The notes: a model not told the origin generated them from the sequence alone. 64,000 bases of DNA from DATLMR01 sp964615905 (GCA_964615905.1 CAZTUB010000006.1:186001-250000), one strand, 5' to 3'; shown: positions 49,937 through 58,797, numbered from the stretch's first letter. Translations and numbers: made by a program.

Positions 49937-51097
49937 ATGCGGTCAGCGCCACGAAAAGCACAGGTAGACCGGGAATCGAGGAAGAGTAACGGGGCCGCGC
50001 CGGCTGAGTCGGGAGACAGGGCCGGGGAGGAAGGCGTAGTAAGGCAGTGCGCGACCGCGATCATCGACGCGTTGCCGGATGCCATTACAGTCCATTCAAG
50101 CGACGGGACTGTGCTGATGGCTAACTCTCGATTCCTTGAAATACATTCACTGGAGCCACAGGAGGTTGTTGACCGCAGCTGCGCGGAGCTGTTTCATTCC
50201 GACGAAGCGGCGTGCCCTCACGAGAAGCTCGGACAGGACAGCCGGAGTGTGACTCTGCCTGCGTGGAGCAAGATAGCGAATCGTTATTACTCCATAGTCA
50301 TCAACCCTGTCTTCGATGAAGCGGGGAACTATTCGGGTTTTGTCAGGGCCATGCAGGATGTGACCGACAGGCACAGGGCTCAGGAGGAGTTGAAGAAGGC
50401 TGAGCGGTTCGCGACGCTTGGTCAGATGATTTCCGGTATCGCACACGACATTGGGACACCTCTAAATATAATATCGGGGTATTCGGAATACCTTTTGATG
50501 AGGAGACCACCTGACGCGGAGGGGACAAAAGAGCTTTCGACGATATTGCAGCAGACACGGCGAATCTCGGAGTTCATAAAGCAGATGCTCGATTTGGCCA
50601 GGCCCTCGCAGGGCCGGACTGATGCCATTGGCCTGAAGGGGTTTCTCTCAGAGTCTCTTGATTTAATGGGCCACCATTTTCGCAAAAGCGGTGTGAAGGT
50701 CGCTCTCTCGTGCGCCGATACGCTCCCGCTGGTTTACGGCGACGCGCCGAGGCTGAGGCAGGCCCTATTTAACGTCATACTAAACGCAGCGCACCTTGTA
50801 GGCGCTTGCGGGCGCGTCGATATTCTAGTCAAAGAGGCGGATGAGACGCTGGCGGGCGTCATAATCACCCTCGCCGGGACCGTTGAGGGCGGCGAGCGTC
50901 ACGACTTTTCGAAGTCATTCGCGCGTTTTTTGAACCCTGCTGTCAGCGAAGCCGGGAGCATGGGTTTTGCGCTTGCGCGAGAGGTATTCGATGAGTTTGG
51001 GGCTAGAGCAGAGATAGCGGCAGAAGGTCAGGAAGCGGGCTCACTGATCTTTTACATCCCGGCGCAAAGACCTTCGCAAACGATAACTCGTTCTTAA
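49937..51097 (+). CDS. PAS-domain histidine kinase with degenerate ATP-binding region
   Basis: 386 residues, soluble. A PAS domain occupies about 35-145 (DALPDAITVHSSDGTVLMAN, ending FVRAMQDVTDRHRAQ). The HisKA helix has the acceptor His in GQMISGIAHDIGTPLNIISG (about 171). In the ATPase domain the N-box survives (ALFNVILNAAHLVGA), but the DxGxG box reads TLAGTVEGG and the GxGLGL box reads GSMGFALA, so normal ATP-lid residues are missing. It may be a weak kinase, mainly a phosphatase, or regulated by partners. It lies nine bases before the NtrC-type regulator gene, its obvious partner. Confidence 0.85.
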   Translation: MRSAPRKAQVDRESRKSNGAAPAESGDRAGEEGVVRQCATAIIDALPDAITVHSSDGTVLMANSRFLEIHSLEPQEVVDRSCAELFHSDEAACPHEKLGQDSRSVTLPAWSKIANRYYSIVINPVFDEAGNYSGFVRAMQDVTDRHRAQEELKKAERFATLGQMISGIAHDIGTPLNIISGYSEYLLMRRPPDAEGTKELSTILQQTRRISEFIKQMLDLARPSQGRTDAIGLKGFLSESLDLMGHHFRKSGVKVALSCADTLPLVYGDAPRLRQALFNVILNAAHLVGACGRVDILVKEADETLAGVIITLAGTVEGGERHDFSKSFARFLNPAVSEAGSMGFALAREVFDEFGARAEIAAEGQEAGSLIFYIPAQRPSQTITRS

Positions 51098-51106
51098 GGA
51101 AAGACG

Positions 51107-52543
51107 ATGGGCAATATAAATCAAAGAATTCTTATTGTTGAAGACGAAGCACCGATGTGCGAGCTTCTGATGTCCTTTTTCACAGAGAAGGGGCACAAGG
51201 TCAACACTGCTCAAGACGGCGAGGGGGCTATACGCCGTCTCGAAGAGCAGGACTACGCACTTGTCATAACCGATATAAAGCTGCCGGGGATGAGCGGGCT
51301 TGAATTGCTGGCTCGAATAAGGGTCGACTGGCCCGAAGTCGCCGTGATCATTATGACTGCATTCAGCTCGATCTCTTCAGCTGTTGAAGCGATGAAACTC
51401 GGCGCGGAGGACTATATTGGAAAGCCTTTCCAGCTCGACGAGCTTGTGATTACGGTCGAGAAGGCGCTGGAGCGGCGAAGTCTCCGCCGCGAAGTAAAAG
51501 AGCTCAGGGCGGAGGTGAGAGAGCGCTACAACTTCTCGAACATCGTCGGCCGCAGCAAGCCTATGCAGCAGTTGTTCGAGATCATAAAACGGATCGCGGC
51601 GCGCAGAGACGCCTCTGCTTTAATAATCGGGTCGACCGGAACAGGGAAGGAGCTTGTGGCGCGCGCGATACATTACAATTCGGATCGAAGGGACGCGCCG
51701 TTCATGCCCATCAATTGTTCCGCGATCCCCGAAACGCTTCTGGAATCCGAATTGTTTGGTCACCAAAAAGGGGCATTTACGGGAGCGCACGAGACGCGGC
51801 GCGGGTTGATCGAAGAGGCGCAGGGGGGTACGGTCTTTCTTGACGAGATAAACACGCTTTCGATGAACCTCCAGGTAAAGCTGCTGAGGGTCCTGCAAGA
51901 GCGTGTTGTGCGGCGTGTTGGTGGAAGAGAGAATATCCCTATCGATTTAAGGCTTGTATCGGCGAGCAACCAGGACCTTGAAGATGCCGTCAAGCGAGGC
52001 GAATTTCGCCAGGACCTTTTTTACAGGCTGAACGTGGTGCCCGTCAGGCTCCCGGACTTGAAAGACAGAAGGGAAGACATACCGCTGCTCGTACACCATT
52101 TTCTGCAAAAGTTTGCTCAGCAGCACGGCGAGCCTGCCCGGCGGTTTTCGAGCGAGGCAATGCGGGTGTTGATGACACATACCTGGCCCGGTAACGTCAG
52201 GGAGCTGGAGAACGCCGTCGAGCACGCGCTGACAATGGGCAGCGGCGAGATACTGATGCCGGACGATCTGCCCGCGAGCGTGACCGCCCCTGAGCGTGAT
52301 ATAGTTGAGGAGGCGATCCTGGATAACGCGTCGCTGGGCGAAGTCGAGCGACGTTATATCCTAAGAGTGCTTGAGAAGATGGACGGTCACCAGATAAAGA
52401 CCGCTCAAATTCTCGGGATCGACCGCCGGACATTGTACCGCCGCCTGCGCCAGTACGGGTACGGCGGCGTTCTACACGACGAAGAGATTGAAGACGAGGG
52501 AGACGCATCTGGAACGGTCAGAGCTAAGGCCTCCTCGTCGTGA
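51107..52543 (+). CDS. NtrC-family sigma-54-dependent response regulator
   Basis: 478 residues. Receiver domain with acceptor Asp about 55 (LVITDIKLPGMSGLEL) and Lys in IGKPFQL; AAA+ domain with Walker A GSTGTGKELVARAIHYNS (about 172), GAFTGAHETRRG, GGTVFLDEINTL and RLNVVPVRLPDLKDRREDI; and a C-terminal Fis HTH (KTAQILGIDRRTLYRRLRQY). Phosphorylated by the upstream kinase it should activate sigma-54 promoters, perhaps its own at 49850. The next gene, 20 bases downstream, encodes a small disordered protein. Confidence 0.93.
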   Translation: MGNINQRILIVEDEAPMCELLMSFFTEKGHKVNTAQDGEGAIRRLEEQDYALVITDIKLPGMSGLELLARIRVDWPEVAVIIMTAFSSISSAVEAMKLGAEDYIGKPFQLDELVITVEKALERRSLRREVKELRAEVRERYNFSNIVGRSKPMQQLFEIIKRIAARRDASALIIGSTGTGKELVARAIHYNSDRRDAPFMPINCSAIPETLLESELFGHQKGAFTGAHETRRGLIEEAQGGTVFLDEINTLSMNLQVKLLRVLQERVVRRVGGRENIPIDLRLVSASNQDLEDAVKRGEFRQDLFYRLNVVPVRLPDLKDRREDIPLLVHHFLQKFAQQHGEPARRFSSEAMRVLMTHTWPGNVRELENAVEHALTMGSGEILMPDDLPASVTAPERDIVEEAILDNASLGEVERRYILRVLEKMDGHQIKTAQILGIDRRTLYRRLRQYGYGGVLHDEEIEDEGDASGTVRAKASSS

Positions 52544-52563
52544 TCAAGAAAAGGACCCGATAG

Positions 52564-53019
52564 ATGAAAGAAGAAAAGATGGAGGGCGAAGCGCCCCGCG
52601 ACGCTGAAGGGAGAATCGGTGCTCGCCACGGTGAAAGCGATACGAGCGAACAGCCTTTGGATTATGCCAGGGATATAGGCGAAAGGGGAACGCCTGAGGG
52701 CGACGCTGGACGCGACCTTCGTACAAAGGGCTCAGGGCTGACCGCAGCGGGAAGAATACACCCTTCAAGAAGGCTTGAGCTACGGTCGAAAGGGTATGGA
52801 ATAGGCGGCGGTTACGAACGGCCCTACAGGCGCGAGAAGCCGAGGGCAGGGGATAGCAAGGCTGAGCTGTACGGGCCCATCCCACATTCCGGCTACTACG
52901 GCACTGGAACAGGGCTCAGGCCTTTTAAGCTTGGCCAGGCAAGTTTCAACGAAGAGCTGAGTTGGTATCAAAAACAGTATGGCGAGGAGACGAGCGGGTT
53001 TACCAAAAAGAGAAAGTAG
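52564..53019 (+). CDS. Small disordered protein of the kinase/NtrC operon
   Basis: 151 residues, strongly hydrophilic, rich in Gly, Arg, Glu and Tyr (GYGIGGGYERPYRREKPR, then HSGYYGTGTGLRPFKL), with no predicted fold, signal or membrane segment. It starts 20 bases after the response-regulator stop and is therefore likely co-transcribed. Conserved-looking ends (LSWYQKQYGEETSGF) suggest a short interaction motif. I do not recognise a family; it could be an accessory or target of the two-component system. Confidence 0.6.
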   Translation: MKEEKMEGEAPRDAEGRIGARHGESDTSEQPLDYARDIGERGTPEGDAGRDLRTKGSGLTAAGRIHPSRRLELRSKGYGIGGGYERPYRREKPRAGDSKAELYGPIPHSGYYGTGTGLRPFKLGQASFNEELSWYQKQYGEETSGFTKKRK

Positions 53020-53055
53020 CGCCGCCCGGTGTCTCTTCTTTAGAGAGGAATAGAG

Positions 53056-53451
53056 TTATGGGATTATCTTCTGGCCAGCGAGAAGTTGCTGCGCCTTTTT
53101 TTCATCCTTTGTGTAGGTGGCATTCCTGTTGATTTTCCACTCTTTGCCGTCGTTCTGGAGAATAAACCCCAGGAATTCGCGTTGAAAGTTCCCCTGAGCA
53201 TCGGCATAGTTGTGGGTTATAGTTGCGCTGACGTAGGCCTTATCGGATGAGTTGGGGTCCCTGTAGACCAGATCGGTGACGACCTCTTTTGCGCCGTTGG
53301 TCTTGGCGTGGTCTTCAACGACTTTGGTGATGCTTGAATCTGTTCTCGAACACGCTCCTAGAAGGCAGAAACCGAGAATACAAATTGACATCGAGAGAAC
53401 TCTAAAACTGCGTAAAGTAAGCGAATTTCGATTGTACGGCGAATTGGTCAT
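53056..53451 (-). CDS. Small lipoprotein of unknown function
   Basis: 131 residues with a lipoprotein signal: hydrophobic segment SMSICILGFCLLGAC, with lipobox LLGAC and Cys about 34. The mature part is a small alpha/beta domain with KVVEDHAKTNGAKEVVTDLV, then VSATITHNYADAQGNFQREF and a final KAQQLLAGQKIIP, reminiscent of cystatin-like/NTF2-like exported domains of unknown role. The start could also be the Met at residue 20. It is divergent from the MBL gene at 53509, with 57 bases between them. Confidence 0.7.
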   Translation of the reverse strand: MTNSPYNRNSLTLRSFRVLSMSICILGFCLLGACSRTDSSITKVVEDHAKTNGAKEVVTDLVYRDPNSSDKAYVSATITHNYADAQGNFQREFLGFILQNDGKEWKINRNATYTKDEKKAQQLLAGQKIIP

Positions 53452-53508
53452 AGTTCAATTTCTACATCAAGAAGAGAGAAGATTTCAAGCGAATGGGGGA
53501 AGCATCGG

Positions 53509-54219
53509 ATGAGTCATTTCATTAGGCAGCTTAGAGCGGGGGAGGATTTCGCCAGGGCTGATTTAGTCGCGACGCAGATGGCCAACTTTGTATACATAGT
53601 CGGTGATACGGAGAGCAGAGAATGCCTGGTCGTAGACCCCGCGTGGGATATCGACGGCATCTTGAGCATAATCGACGCCGAGGGCCTTTTACTAAAAGGA
53701 GCGCTTGTAACACACTATCATCCTGACCACATAGGGGGAGATTTGTTAGGCTGGCAAGTGGAAGGTCTGGGCCGTTTGCTTGAGAACCAACCTGTTAAAG
53801 TCCATGTAAACAAACATGAGGCAGACGGAGTCCGTGCAGTGTCGGGCCTCTCGGCTAGCGATCTCGAACTGCATTCGGGAGGCGATGTGATAGAAGTAGG
53901 TGGCCTGAGCCTCACGGTATTGCACACGCCCGGCCATACCCCCGGGAGCCAATGCTTTTTATTCGGCGCGAACCTTATCTCCGGCGATACGCTCTTTATA
54001 AGGGGTTGCGGGCGCGTCGACTTACCCGGAGGGAACCCCGACCAGATGTATTACTCGCTTACTCAGGTCCTGGCAAAGCTCCCTGAAAATACCACGTTGC
54101 ACCCGGGTCATCATTATAGCGAGGAACGCATTAGCTCGATTGGAGCCGAGGTGCGACAGAACCCCTACCTAAGAATTGACTCACTTGAATCCTGGCGATT
54201 CATGATGAACAGAGGGTGA
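53509..54219 (+). CDS. Metallo-beta-lactamase hydrolase, glyoxalase II-like
   Basis: 236 residues. Zinc signature THYHPDHIGGDLLG (about 66-79), further ligands in VLHTPGHTPGSQCFLFGANL and SGDTLFIRGCGRVDLPGGNP, and HPGHHYSEE near the end, all as in glyoxalase II/persulfide dioxygenase-type proteins. YIVGDTESRECLVVDPAWDI at the start is also typical. It may hydrolyse a glutathione- or other thiol ester, or act as a persulfide dioxygenase. The stop is followed after 13 bases by the repeated element GTCTGATAACG. Confidence 0.85.
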   Translation: MSHFIRQLRAGEDFARADLVATQMANFVYIVGDTESRECLVVDPAWDIDGILSIIDAEGLLLKGALVTHYHPDHIGGDLLGWQVEGLGRLLENQPVKVHVNKHEADGVRAVSGLSASDLELHSGGDVIEVGGLSLTVLHTPGHTPGSQCFLFGANLISGDTLFIRGCGRVDLPGGNPDQMYYSLTQVLAKLPENTTLHPGHHYSEERISSIGAEVRQNPYLRIDSLESWRFMMNRG

Positions 54220-54232
54220 AGAGTCTACCTCC

Positions 54233-54243
54233 GTCTGATAACG
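54233..54243 (+). repeat. 3'-flanking element GTCTGATAACG, copy 1
   Basis: Lies 13 bases after the stop of the MBL gene, in the direction of that gene. With one preceding C it forms a 12-bp exact inverted repeat with 56336-56347, on the other side of the low-GC gene pair. Confidence 0.4.
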
Positions 54244-54356
54244 CCCACGACTTAACTGACGTGATCAGTTCTATTAAAGTTGGAGATAGGGGAGGATATA
54301 CCTATTGTTTTTGAGTCCGATAATATATATTATGAATTATACTGGCATAATTGATC

Positions 54357-55550
54357 TTACTCGTAGGCTTTGATCCCAGTGATATGCTCGCCGAGAACAA
54401 GTGTGTGTATCTCGTTTGTGCCCTCATATGTGTAGACTGATTCAAGGTTCGCCATGTGGCGCATGATCGGATACTCTCCCATAATACCGTTGGCACCCAG
54501 AATGCCACGAGCGGTCCTAGCGCAATCGAGTGCCATTTGAACGTTGTTCATCTTGGCCATTGAGATATGTACTGGCTTAATCTTCCCCTGATCCTTTAGC
54601 TTGCCCAGTTGGTATGCTAAAAGTTGGGCCTTTGTAATTTCTGTGAGCATCTCTGCAAGCTTCTTCTGTGTTAATTGAAATCCTCCGATAGGCTTTCCAA
54701 ACTGCAGCCTCTGCCTGGAGTATTGAGCGGCGGTTGTAAAGCAAGAGATTGCTGCTCCAATTACACCCCACGAGATGCCATAGCGGGCCTGGCTTAAGCA
54801 CATCAATGGACTTTTCAACCCGCCGCTTTTAGGCAGGAGATTCTCTTCTGGAATTACGCAATCCTCAAAATAGAGTTCTGATGTTACTGAAGCTCTTAAG
54901 CTTAGTTTGTGCTTAGTTTCTCTTGTTGAGAAACCCTTGGTACCTTTCTCCACGATAAAGCCGCGTATATCGTCATTGTTACCCGTTTTTGCCCAAACTA
55001 TCGCCAGGTCTGCAATTGATCCATTTGTGATCCAGGCTTTCGAGCCATTAAGTTTCCAGCCATCCGTAGTTTGATCAGCCCTTGTAATCATTCCCCCAGG
55101 GTTCGAGCCAAAATTTGGTTCAGTTAATCCGAAGCAACCTATCAGCTTTCCTGCTGCCATATCAGGAAGAAATCGCCTTCGTTGGTCCTCACTTCCAAAT
55201 TGAAAGATAGGATACATGCACAGTGCGCCCTGCACAGAAGCAAAGCTTCTGATCCCTGAATCTCCTCCCTCTAGCTCCTGCATTACAAGCCCGTATGCAA
55301 TGTTGTTCATTCCGGCACAACCATACTCTTCTGGAAGATTCGCGCCTAAGACTCCCAGTTCTGCTAGTTTTGGGATAAGCTGGCTTGGAAACTTACCCTC
55401 TTCATAATACTCTGGAATAATCGGGTTTACTTCCGATGCAACAAACTTCTTTACTGTATCCCTAGCCAATCTCTCTTCTTCGGAAAAAAGGCTGTCTATC
55501 CCAAGAAAATCAACGTTATCAAGATTCATTCTATTTCTGCTCTCTTTCAT
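54357..55550 (-). CDS. Acyl-CoA dehydrogenase (glutaryl-CoA dehydrogenase-like), low GC
   Basis: 397 residues with the acyl-CoA dehydrogenase fold: GCFGLTEPNFGSNPGGMITR (about 128-147), SKAWITNGSIADLAIVWAKT, ARYGISWGVIGAAISCF and the catalytic Glu in SVYTYEGTNEIHTLVLG near the C-terminus. The pattern is closest to glutaryl-CoA dehydrogenases of lysine/aromatic catabolism. The coding sequence is visibly lower in GC than the neighbours and uses A/T-ending codons, which points to horizontal transfer. It overlaps the XdhC gene by 20 bases. The fadE gene at 35420 is a different, longer subfamily. Confidence 0.9.
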   Translation of the reverse strand: MKESRNRMNLDNVDFLGIDSLFSEEERLARDTVKKFVASEVNPIIPEYYEEGKFPSQLIPKLAELGVLGANLPEEYGCAGMNNIAYGLVMQELEGGDSGIRSFASVQGALCMYPIFQFGSEDQRRRFLPDMAAGKLIGCFGLTEPNFGSNPGGMITRADQTTDGWKLNGSKAWITNGSIADLAIVWAKTGNNDDIRGFIVEKGTKGFSTRETKHKLSLRASVTSELYFEDCVIPEENLLPKSGGLKSPLMCLSQARYGISWGVIGAAISCFTTAAQYSRQRLQFGKPIGGFQLTQKKLAEMLTEITKAQLLAYQLGKLKDQGKIKPVHISMAKMNNVQMALDCARTARGILGANGIMGEYPIMRHMANLESVYTYEGTNEIHTLVLGEHITGIKAYE

Positions 55551-56298
55551 TTGTTATCGAGGATGAGTTCACAACCTGTATGATCTCCCCGAGAATTGAG
55601 ATTGCGATCTCCTGTGGAGTCCGAGCTCCTATCTGTAGCCCAATTGGAGCCCGGACTCTTTGAAGTTTCTCTGGATCAAATCCATCCTTTATTAACCTTT
55701 CAAAGATTGATAGTATCCTTCTCTTGCTACCAATCATTCCAATGTAATCAAGGTCCTGATTGATAAATGCTCTCAGGCATTGTTCATCGTATTGGTGTCC
55801 CCGAGTGACGATTACAACTGCTGTCCGTCTCAAACTCGTTTGAGAAATATCCAGTTTATTAAAAGACTGGTTTTTCAACTCTATATTTATTCCATTAAAT
55901 CTATCCCGGTCGAGAAACTCTACACGATCATCAATAACTGTCACATCATATCCAAGTAAACTAGCATTTATGGCTAGTGCCTGCCCTACATGACCTGCGC
56001 CGAGAATATGTAGTGACATTTGTGGATGAACTTGTTCAATGATCATTTGAAGAGAGTTATCCGTAGAGTCATATCGAATAATACTTGGGCTAACACCTTC
56101 CCTGATCACTGTTTGAACATCTTCAAGTGTAGCCTGCTTCCACTCCCCTGCAGAGCAGATCAAGGTCCCTTTACTGTCATATAAGGATTTACTTAGCTTA
56201 CCATCCTCATTTATCAATGAAGCTACGATAAAACTCTGCCGCTCCAGCTCAAAGCGTCTGATAAACTTTAGGAAATTCTCTAAATCCCCTCTGTCCAT
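55531..56298 (-). CDS. xdhC: XdhC/CoxI-family protein, low GC
   Basis: 255 residues. The N-terminal XdhC/CoxI segment (SFIVASLINEDGKLSKSLYD) is followed by a Rossmann domain MSLHILGAGHVGQALAINAS (about 92-111), then VVIVTRGHQYDEQCLRAFI, YIGMIGSKRRI and a final APIGLQIGARTPQEIAISIL. XdhC proteins sulfurate and insert molybdenum cofactor into xanthine-dehydrogenase-like enzymes; none of those enzymes is encoded in the window. The first Cys-containing motif of typical XdhC is not obvious. Like its overlapping partner it is AT-rich, and a transferred two-gene unit is likely. Confidence 0.85.
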   Translation of the reverse strand: MDRGDLENFLKFIRRFELERQSFIVASLINEDGKLSKSLYDSKGTLICSAGEWKQATLEDVQTVIREGVSPSIIRYDSTDNSLQMIIEQVHPQMSLHILGAGHVGQALAINASLLGYDVTVIDDRVEFLDRDRFNGINIELKNQSFNKLDISQTSLRRTAVVIVTRGHQYDEQCLRAFINQDLDYIGMIGSKRRILSIFERLIKDGFDPEKLQRVRAPIGLQIGARTPQEIAISILGEIIQVVNSSSITNEREQK

Positions 56299-56335
56299 AT
56301 AAGTCCAAAAGTTGACGAAAACAAACCCCGCCGTT

Positions 56336-56346
56336 CGTTATCAGAC
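56336..56346 (-). repeat. 3'-flanking element GTCTGATAACG, copy 2
   Basis: Lies 13 bases after the stop codon of the VWFA-related gene, in its reading direction. Confidence 0.4.
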
Positions 56347-56359
56347 GCTTGTGCGATTA

Positions 56360-57388
56360 CTAATTGCCTACCCGGTAGCTTGGCCTGGCGCGGACTTTTA
56401 CTCCGTCTTTTCTTACTTCGACTTTGATCCGGCGGTCCTCGCGAACTTTTGAATCATCGCTCGGGTAGTATCCAATCAAGTATTGGTGACGTAGTTCCTC
56501 AGCTATGCGAGCAAAAGCCCCTCTTAGATCAACAAGCTCATCCGCACGCTCAACTATTCCCCCAGACATCTCCGCAAGCTTCTCCAGGTATTCGTCGGCA
56601 TTCCGATAGGCCCTATCCAATTCTCTGCGCTTCGACTCCCATTCTACTTCCATAGTCGTCAAGCCGGAACTACGCATACTGTCTGATGCCCTCCGCCTAA
56701 GCTTCTCCTCGACCGAAGGCCTCGTGTTATACCGTATCGGGTATACAATTATATCTTCGCTATCTAAGACTGCATCGAGGGTATCCTCTTCTACAATCTC
56801 GCTGCTTGCAGTATCAATCCCGTCGCTAAAGAGGATCACCGCCTTCCTCCCCTCAAGATCATGAAGCCTCTCCCAAACGGCAGTATAGACAGCCTCATAA
56901 ACCTGCGTGAACTCACCGGGACGTATACTCGCGACGGCTTGCCTTATAAGATTACGGTTGCTTGTTTGCTCACACCGTACGGCCACACTATCATTAAACT
57001 CAATTACGATGACCTTATCTTGCGGACGTAGATTATCAACAAATGTAAGCGCCGCATTCTTAATAAACTCAAGTTGTGCGGCGGTCGACCCGCTCGAATC
57101 AAGAACCAGGGCAACACTAAACGGCTCTTCAACCGAACCAAAGAACTCTATATCTTGTTTTAGACCGTCTTCATAAACTACGAAATCCTTCTGTTGCAGA
57201 CCAGCCACGTAGCGCCCACCAGGCCAGCTCACAACAACAGGAACCTGCACAAGCGTCGATTTCAGCCTGATCGCATCATCTTCCCTGCCCCTGTCAACCT
57301 GAGCGACCACACTGAAACAAGAGAGTATTAGATAAGCGAACCCAAGAGAGAAAACTGCCATCTTCAACTTGACTGTCGTGTTACTCAT
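56360..57388 (-). CDS. VWFA-related secreted protein (Acidobacteria type)
   Basis: 342 residues with a signal peptide (about 10-29). The layout matches the VWFA-related domain family expanded in Acidobacteriota: VQVPVVVSWPGGRYVAGLQQ, KDFVVYEDGLKQDIEFFGSV, then a VWA domain with MIDAS VLDSSGSTAAQLEF (about 91) and AVILFSDGIDTASSE. The C-terminus ends with HQYLIGYYPSDD and VKVRARPSYRVG. Function is unknown, probably periplasmic. It lies eight bases after the UDP-glucose dehydrogenase gene and so is co-transcribed with nucleotide-sugar genes, an unexpected partner. Confidence 0.88.
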   Translation of the reverse strand: MSNTTVKLKMAVFSLGFAYLILSCFSVVAQVDRGREDDAIRLKSTLVQVPVVVSWPGGRYVAGLQQKDFVVYEDGLKQDIEFFGSVEEPFSVALVLDSSGSTAAQLEFIKNAALTFVDNLRPQDKVIVIEFNDSVAVRCEQTSNRNLIRQAVASIRPGEFTQVYEAVYTAVWERLHDLEGRKAVILFSDGIDTASSEIVEEDTLDAVLDSEDIIVYPIRYNTRPSVEEKLRRRASDSMRSSGLTTMEVEWESKRRELDRAYRNADEYLEKLAEMSGGIVERADELVDLRGAFARIAEELRHQYLIGYYPSDDSKVREDRRIKVEVRKDGVKVRARPSYRVGN

Positions 57389-57396
57389 AACAACTC

Positions 57397-58698
57397 CTAC
57401 TGCCTGCCAATCGAGACGTAATTGAAACCAGCCGCTCTGACAGCGTCAGGCTCGTATATATTCCTTAAATCGACAATATTCGGCTGCTTCATCGCCTCTT
57501 TTAACCTCGAGAAATCGAGATTTCTAAACTGGTTCCACTCCGTAACCACGACAAGCCCATCACTACCGCTCGCCGTCTCATACTCATCCTCACAATACTC
57601 AACTTCCGGCATCAGCCGTCGCGCCGGCAAAATTGCGGCCGGGTCATATGCTCTCACATTCGCGCCGGCTTCACACAGATCGCTAATAATCTTTAGCGAC
57701 GGCGCTTCCCTCATATCATCCGTCTCAGGCTTGAAGGACAACCCGAGTACCCCTATAGTAAGACCCTTCAATTCGGGTAACAGCCGTTTTATCCGCTCAA
57801 GCACCGATGCCTTTTGAAGGTCGTTAACCCTCATCACCGCGTCGACAATCTTGACTTCGTAGCCAACCCTTCGCCCTAGGGCAACCATCGCCTTCGCATC
57901 CTTCGGAAAACAGCTTCCTCCGAACCCGGGTCCGGGATGCAGGAACTTTGATCCAATTCGCCCATCCATTCCCATACCGCGAGCAACATCATGAACATCA
58001 GCTCCGAGCAGATCGCATAAGTTCGCAACCTCATTTATGAAGGAGATCTTCGTCGCCAAAAACGCGTTTGAGGCATACTTTATCATCTCAGCAGATTCAG
58101 GCGTCGTAATCACAAACGGAGTCTCAATAAGATACAACGGTCTGTATAAATCTTTCAAAATTGCGATTGCTTCTTCGTCCGTACACCCTATCACAACCCT
58201 GTCGGGTCTCATAAAGTCGTTGACCGCCGCCCCTTCCCTCAGAAACTCAGGGTTTGCAGCCACCGAAAAACGACAGTTCGATCTTCTCTCGCTCTCAATT
58301 ATATTCCGAATCCTTGCCGCGGCTCCAACAGGAACCGTACTCTTCGTCACCACAACCTTGTACCCGTTTAGCGCCTTAGCGACCTCCCTGGAAACCTCTT
58401 CGATCTGGCTCATATCAGCCGAACCGTCCCCGCTCGGCGGCGTCCCTACCGCCAAGAAAATCACAAGCGATTCCCTGATAGCTGTTGAAATATCGGTAGT
58501 AAACCGAAGCCGTCCCTCCCGCATGTTCTTGGCAACAAGCGAGTCCAACCTCGGCTCAAAAATCGGCAAATTCCCCGACTCAATCTGTTTTACCTTCTCC
58601 TCATCCTTATCAACACAGGTTACGTTTATTCCAAACTCCGCAAAACATGCCCCAGTCACCAGCCCAACGTACCCCGTCCCAATAACAGCTATATTCAT
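57397..58698 (-). CDS. ugd: UDP-glucose 6-dehydrogenase
   Basis: 433 residues. NAD-binding motif VIGTGYVGLVTGACFAEFG at the start, the catalytic Cys in GPGFGGSCFPKDAKAMVAL (about 260), and GLSFKPETDDMREAPSLKII in the C-terminal domain are standard for the UDP-glucose/GDP-mannose dehydrogenase family. VVTKSTVPVGA and NPEFLREGAAVNDF support the UDP-glucose type. It makes UDP-glucuronate, the substrate of the UDP-xylose synthase encoded just upstream. The N-terminus needs no adjustment. Confidence 0.93.
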   Translation of the reverse strand: MNIAVIGTGYVGLVTGACFAEFGINVTCVDKDEEKVKQIESGNLPIFEPRLDSLVAKNMREGRLRFTTDISTAIRESLVIFLAVGTPPSGDGSADMSQIEEVSREVAKALNGYKVVVTKSTVPVGAAARIRNIIESERRSNCRFSVAANPEFLREGAAVNDFMRPDRVVIGCTDEEAIAILKDLYRPLYLIETPFVITTPESAEMIKYASNAFLATKISFINEVANLCDLLGADVHDVARGMGMDGRIGSKFLHPGPGFGGSCFPKDAKAMVALGRRVGYEVKIVDAVMRVNDLQKASVLERIKRLLPELKGLTIGVLGLSFKPETDDMREAPSLKIISDLCEAGANVRAYDPAAILPARRLMPEVEYCEDEYETASGSDGLVVVTEWNQFRNLDFSRLKEAMKQPNIVDLRNIYEPDAVRAAGFNYVSIGRQ

Positions 58699-58786
58699 CC
58701 ATTCCCTCCAGACAAAACCGTCGCCACTCTCCCGCTGATCACTTATACATTAACGTTTTACCACTTTTGAACAAATACCTTGCTGG

Positions 58787-58797
58787 CGTTATCAGAC
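58787..58797 (-). repeat. 3'-flanking element GTCTGATAACG, copy 3
   Basis: Lies 12 bases after the stop of the UDP-xylose synthase gene, in its reading direction. The following CC is also shared with copy 1. Confidence 0.4.
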
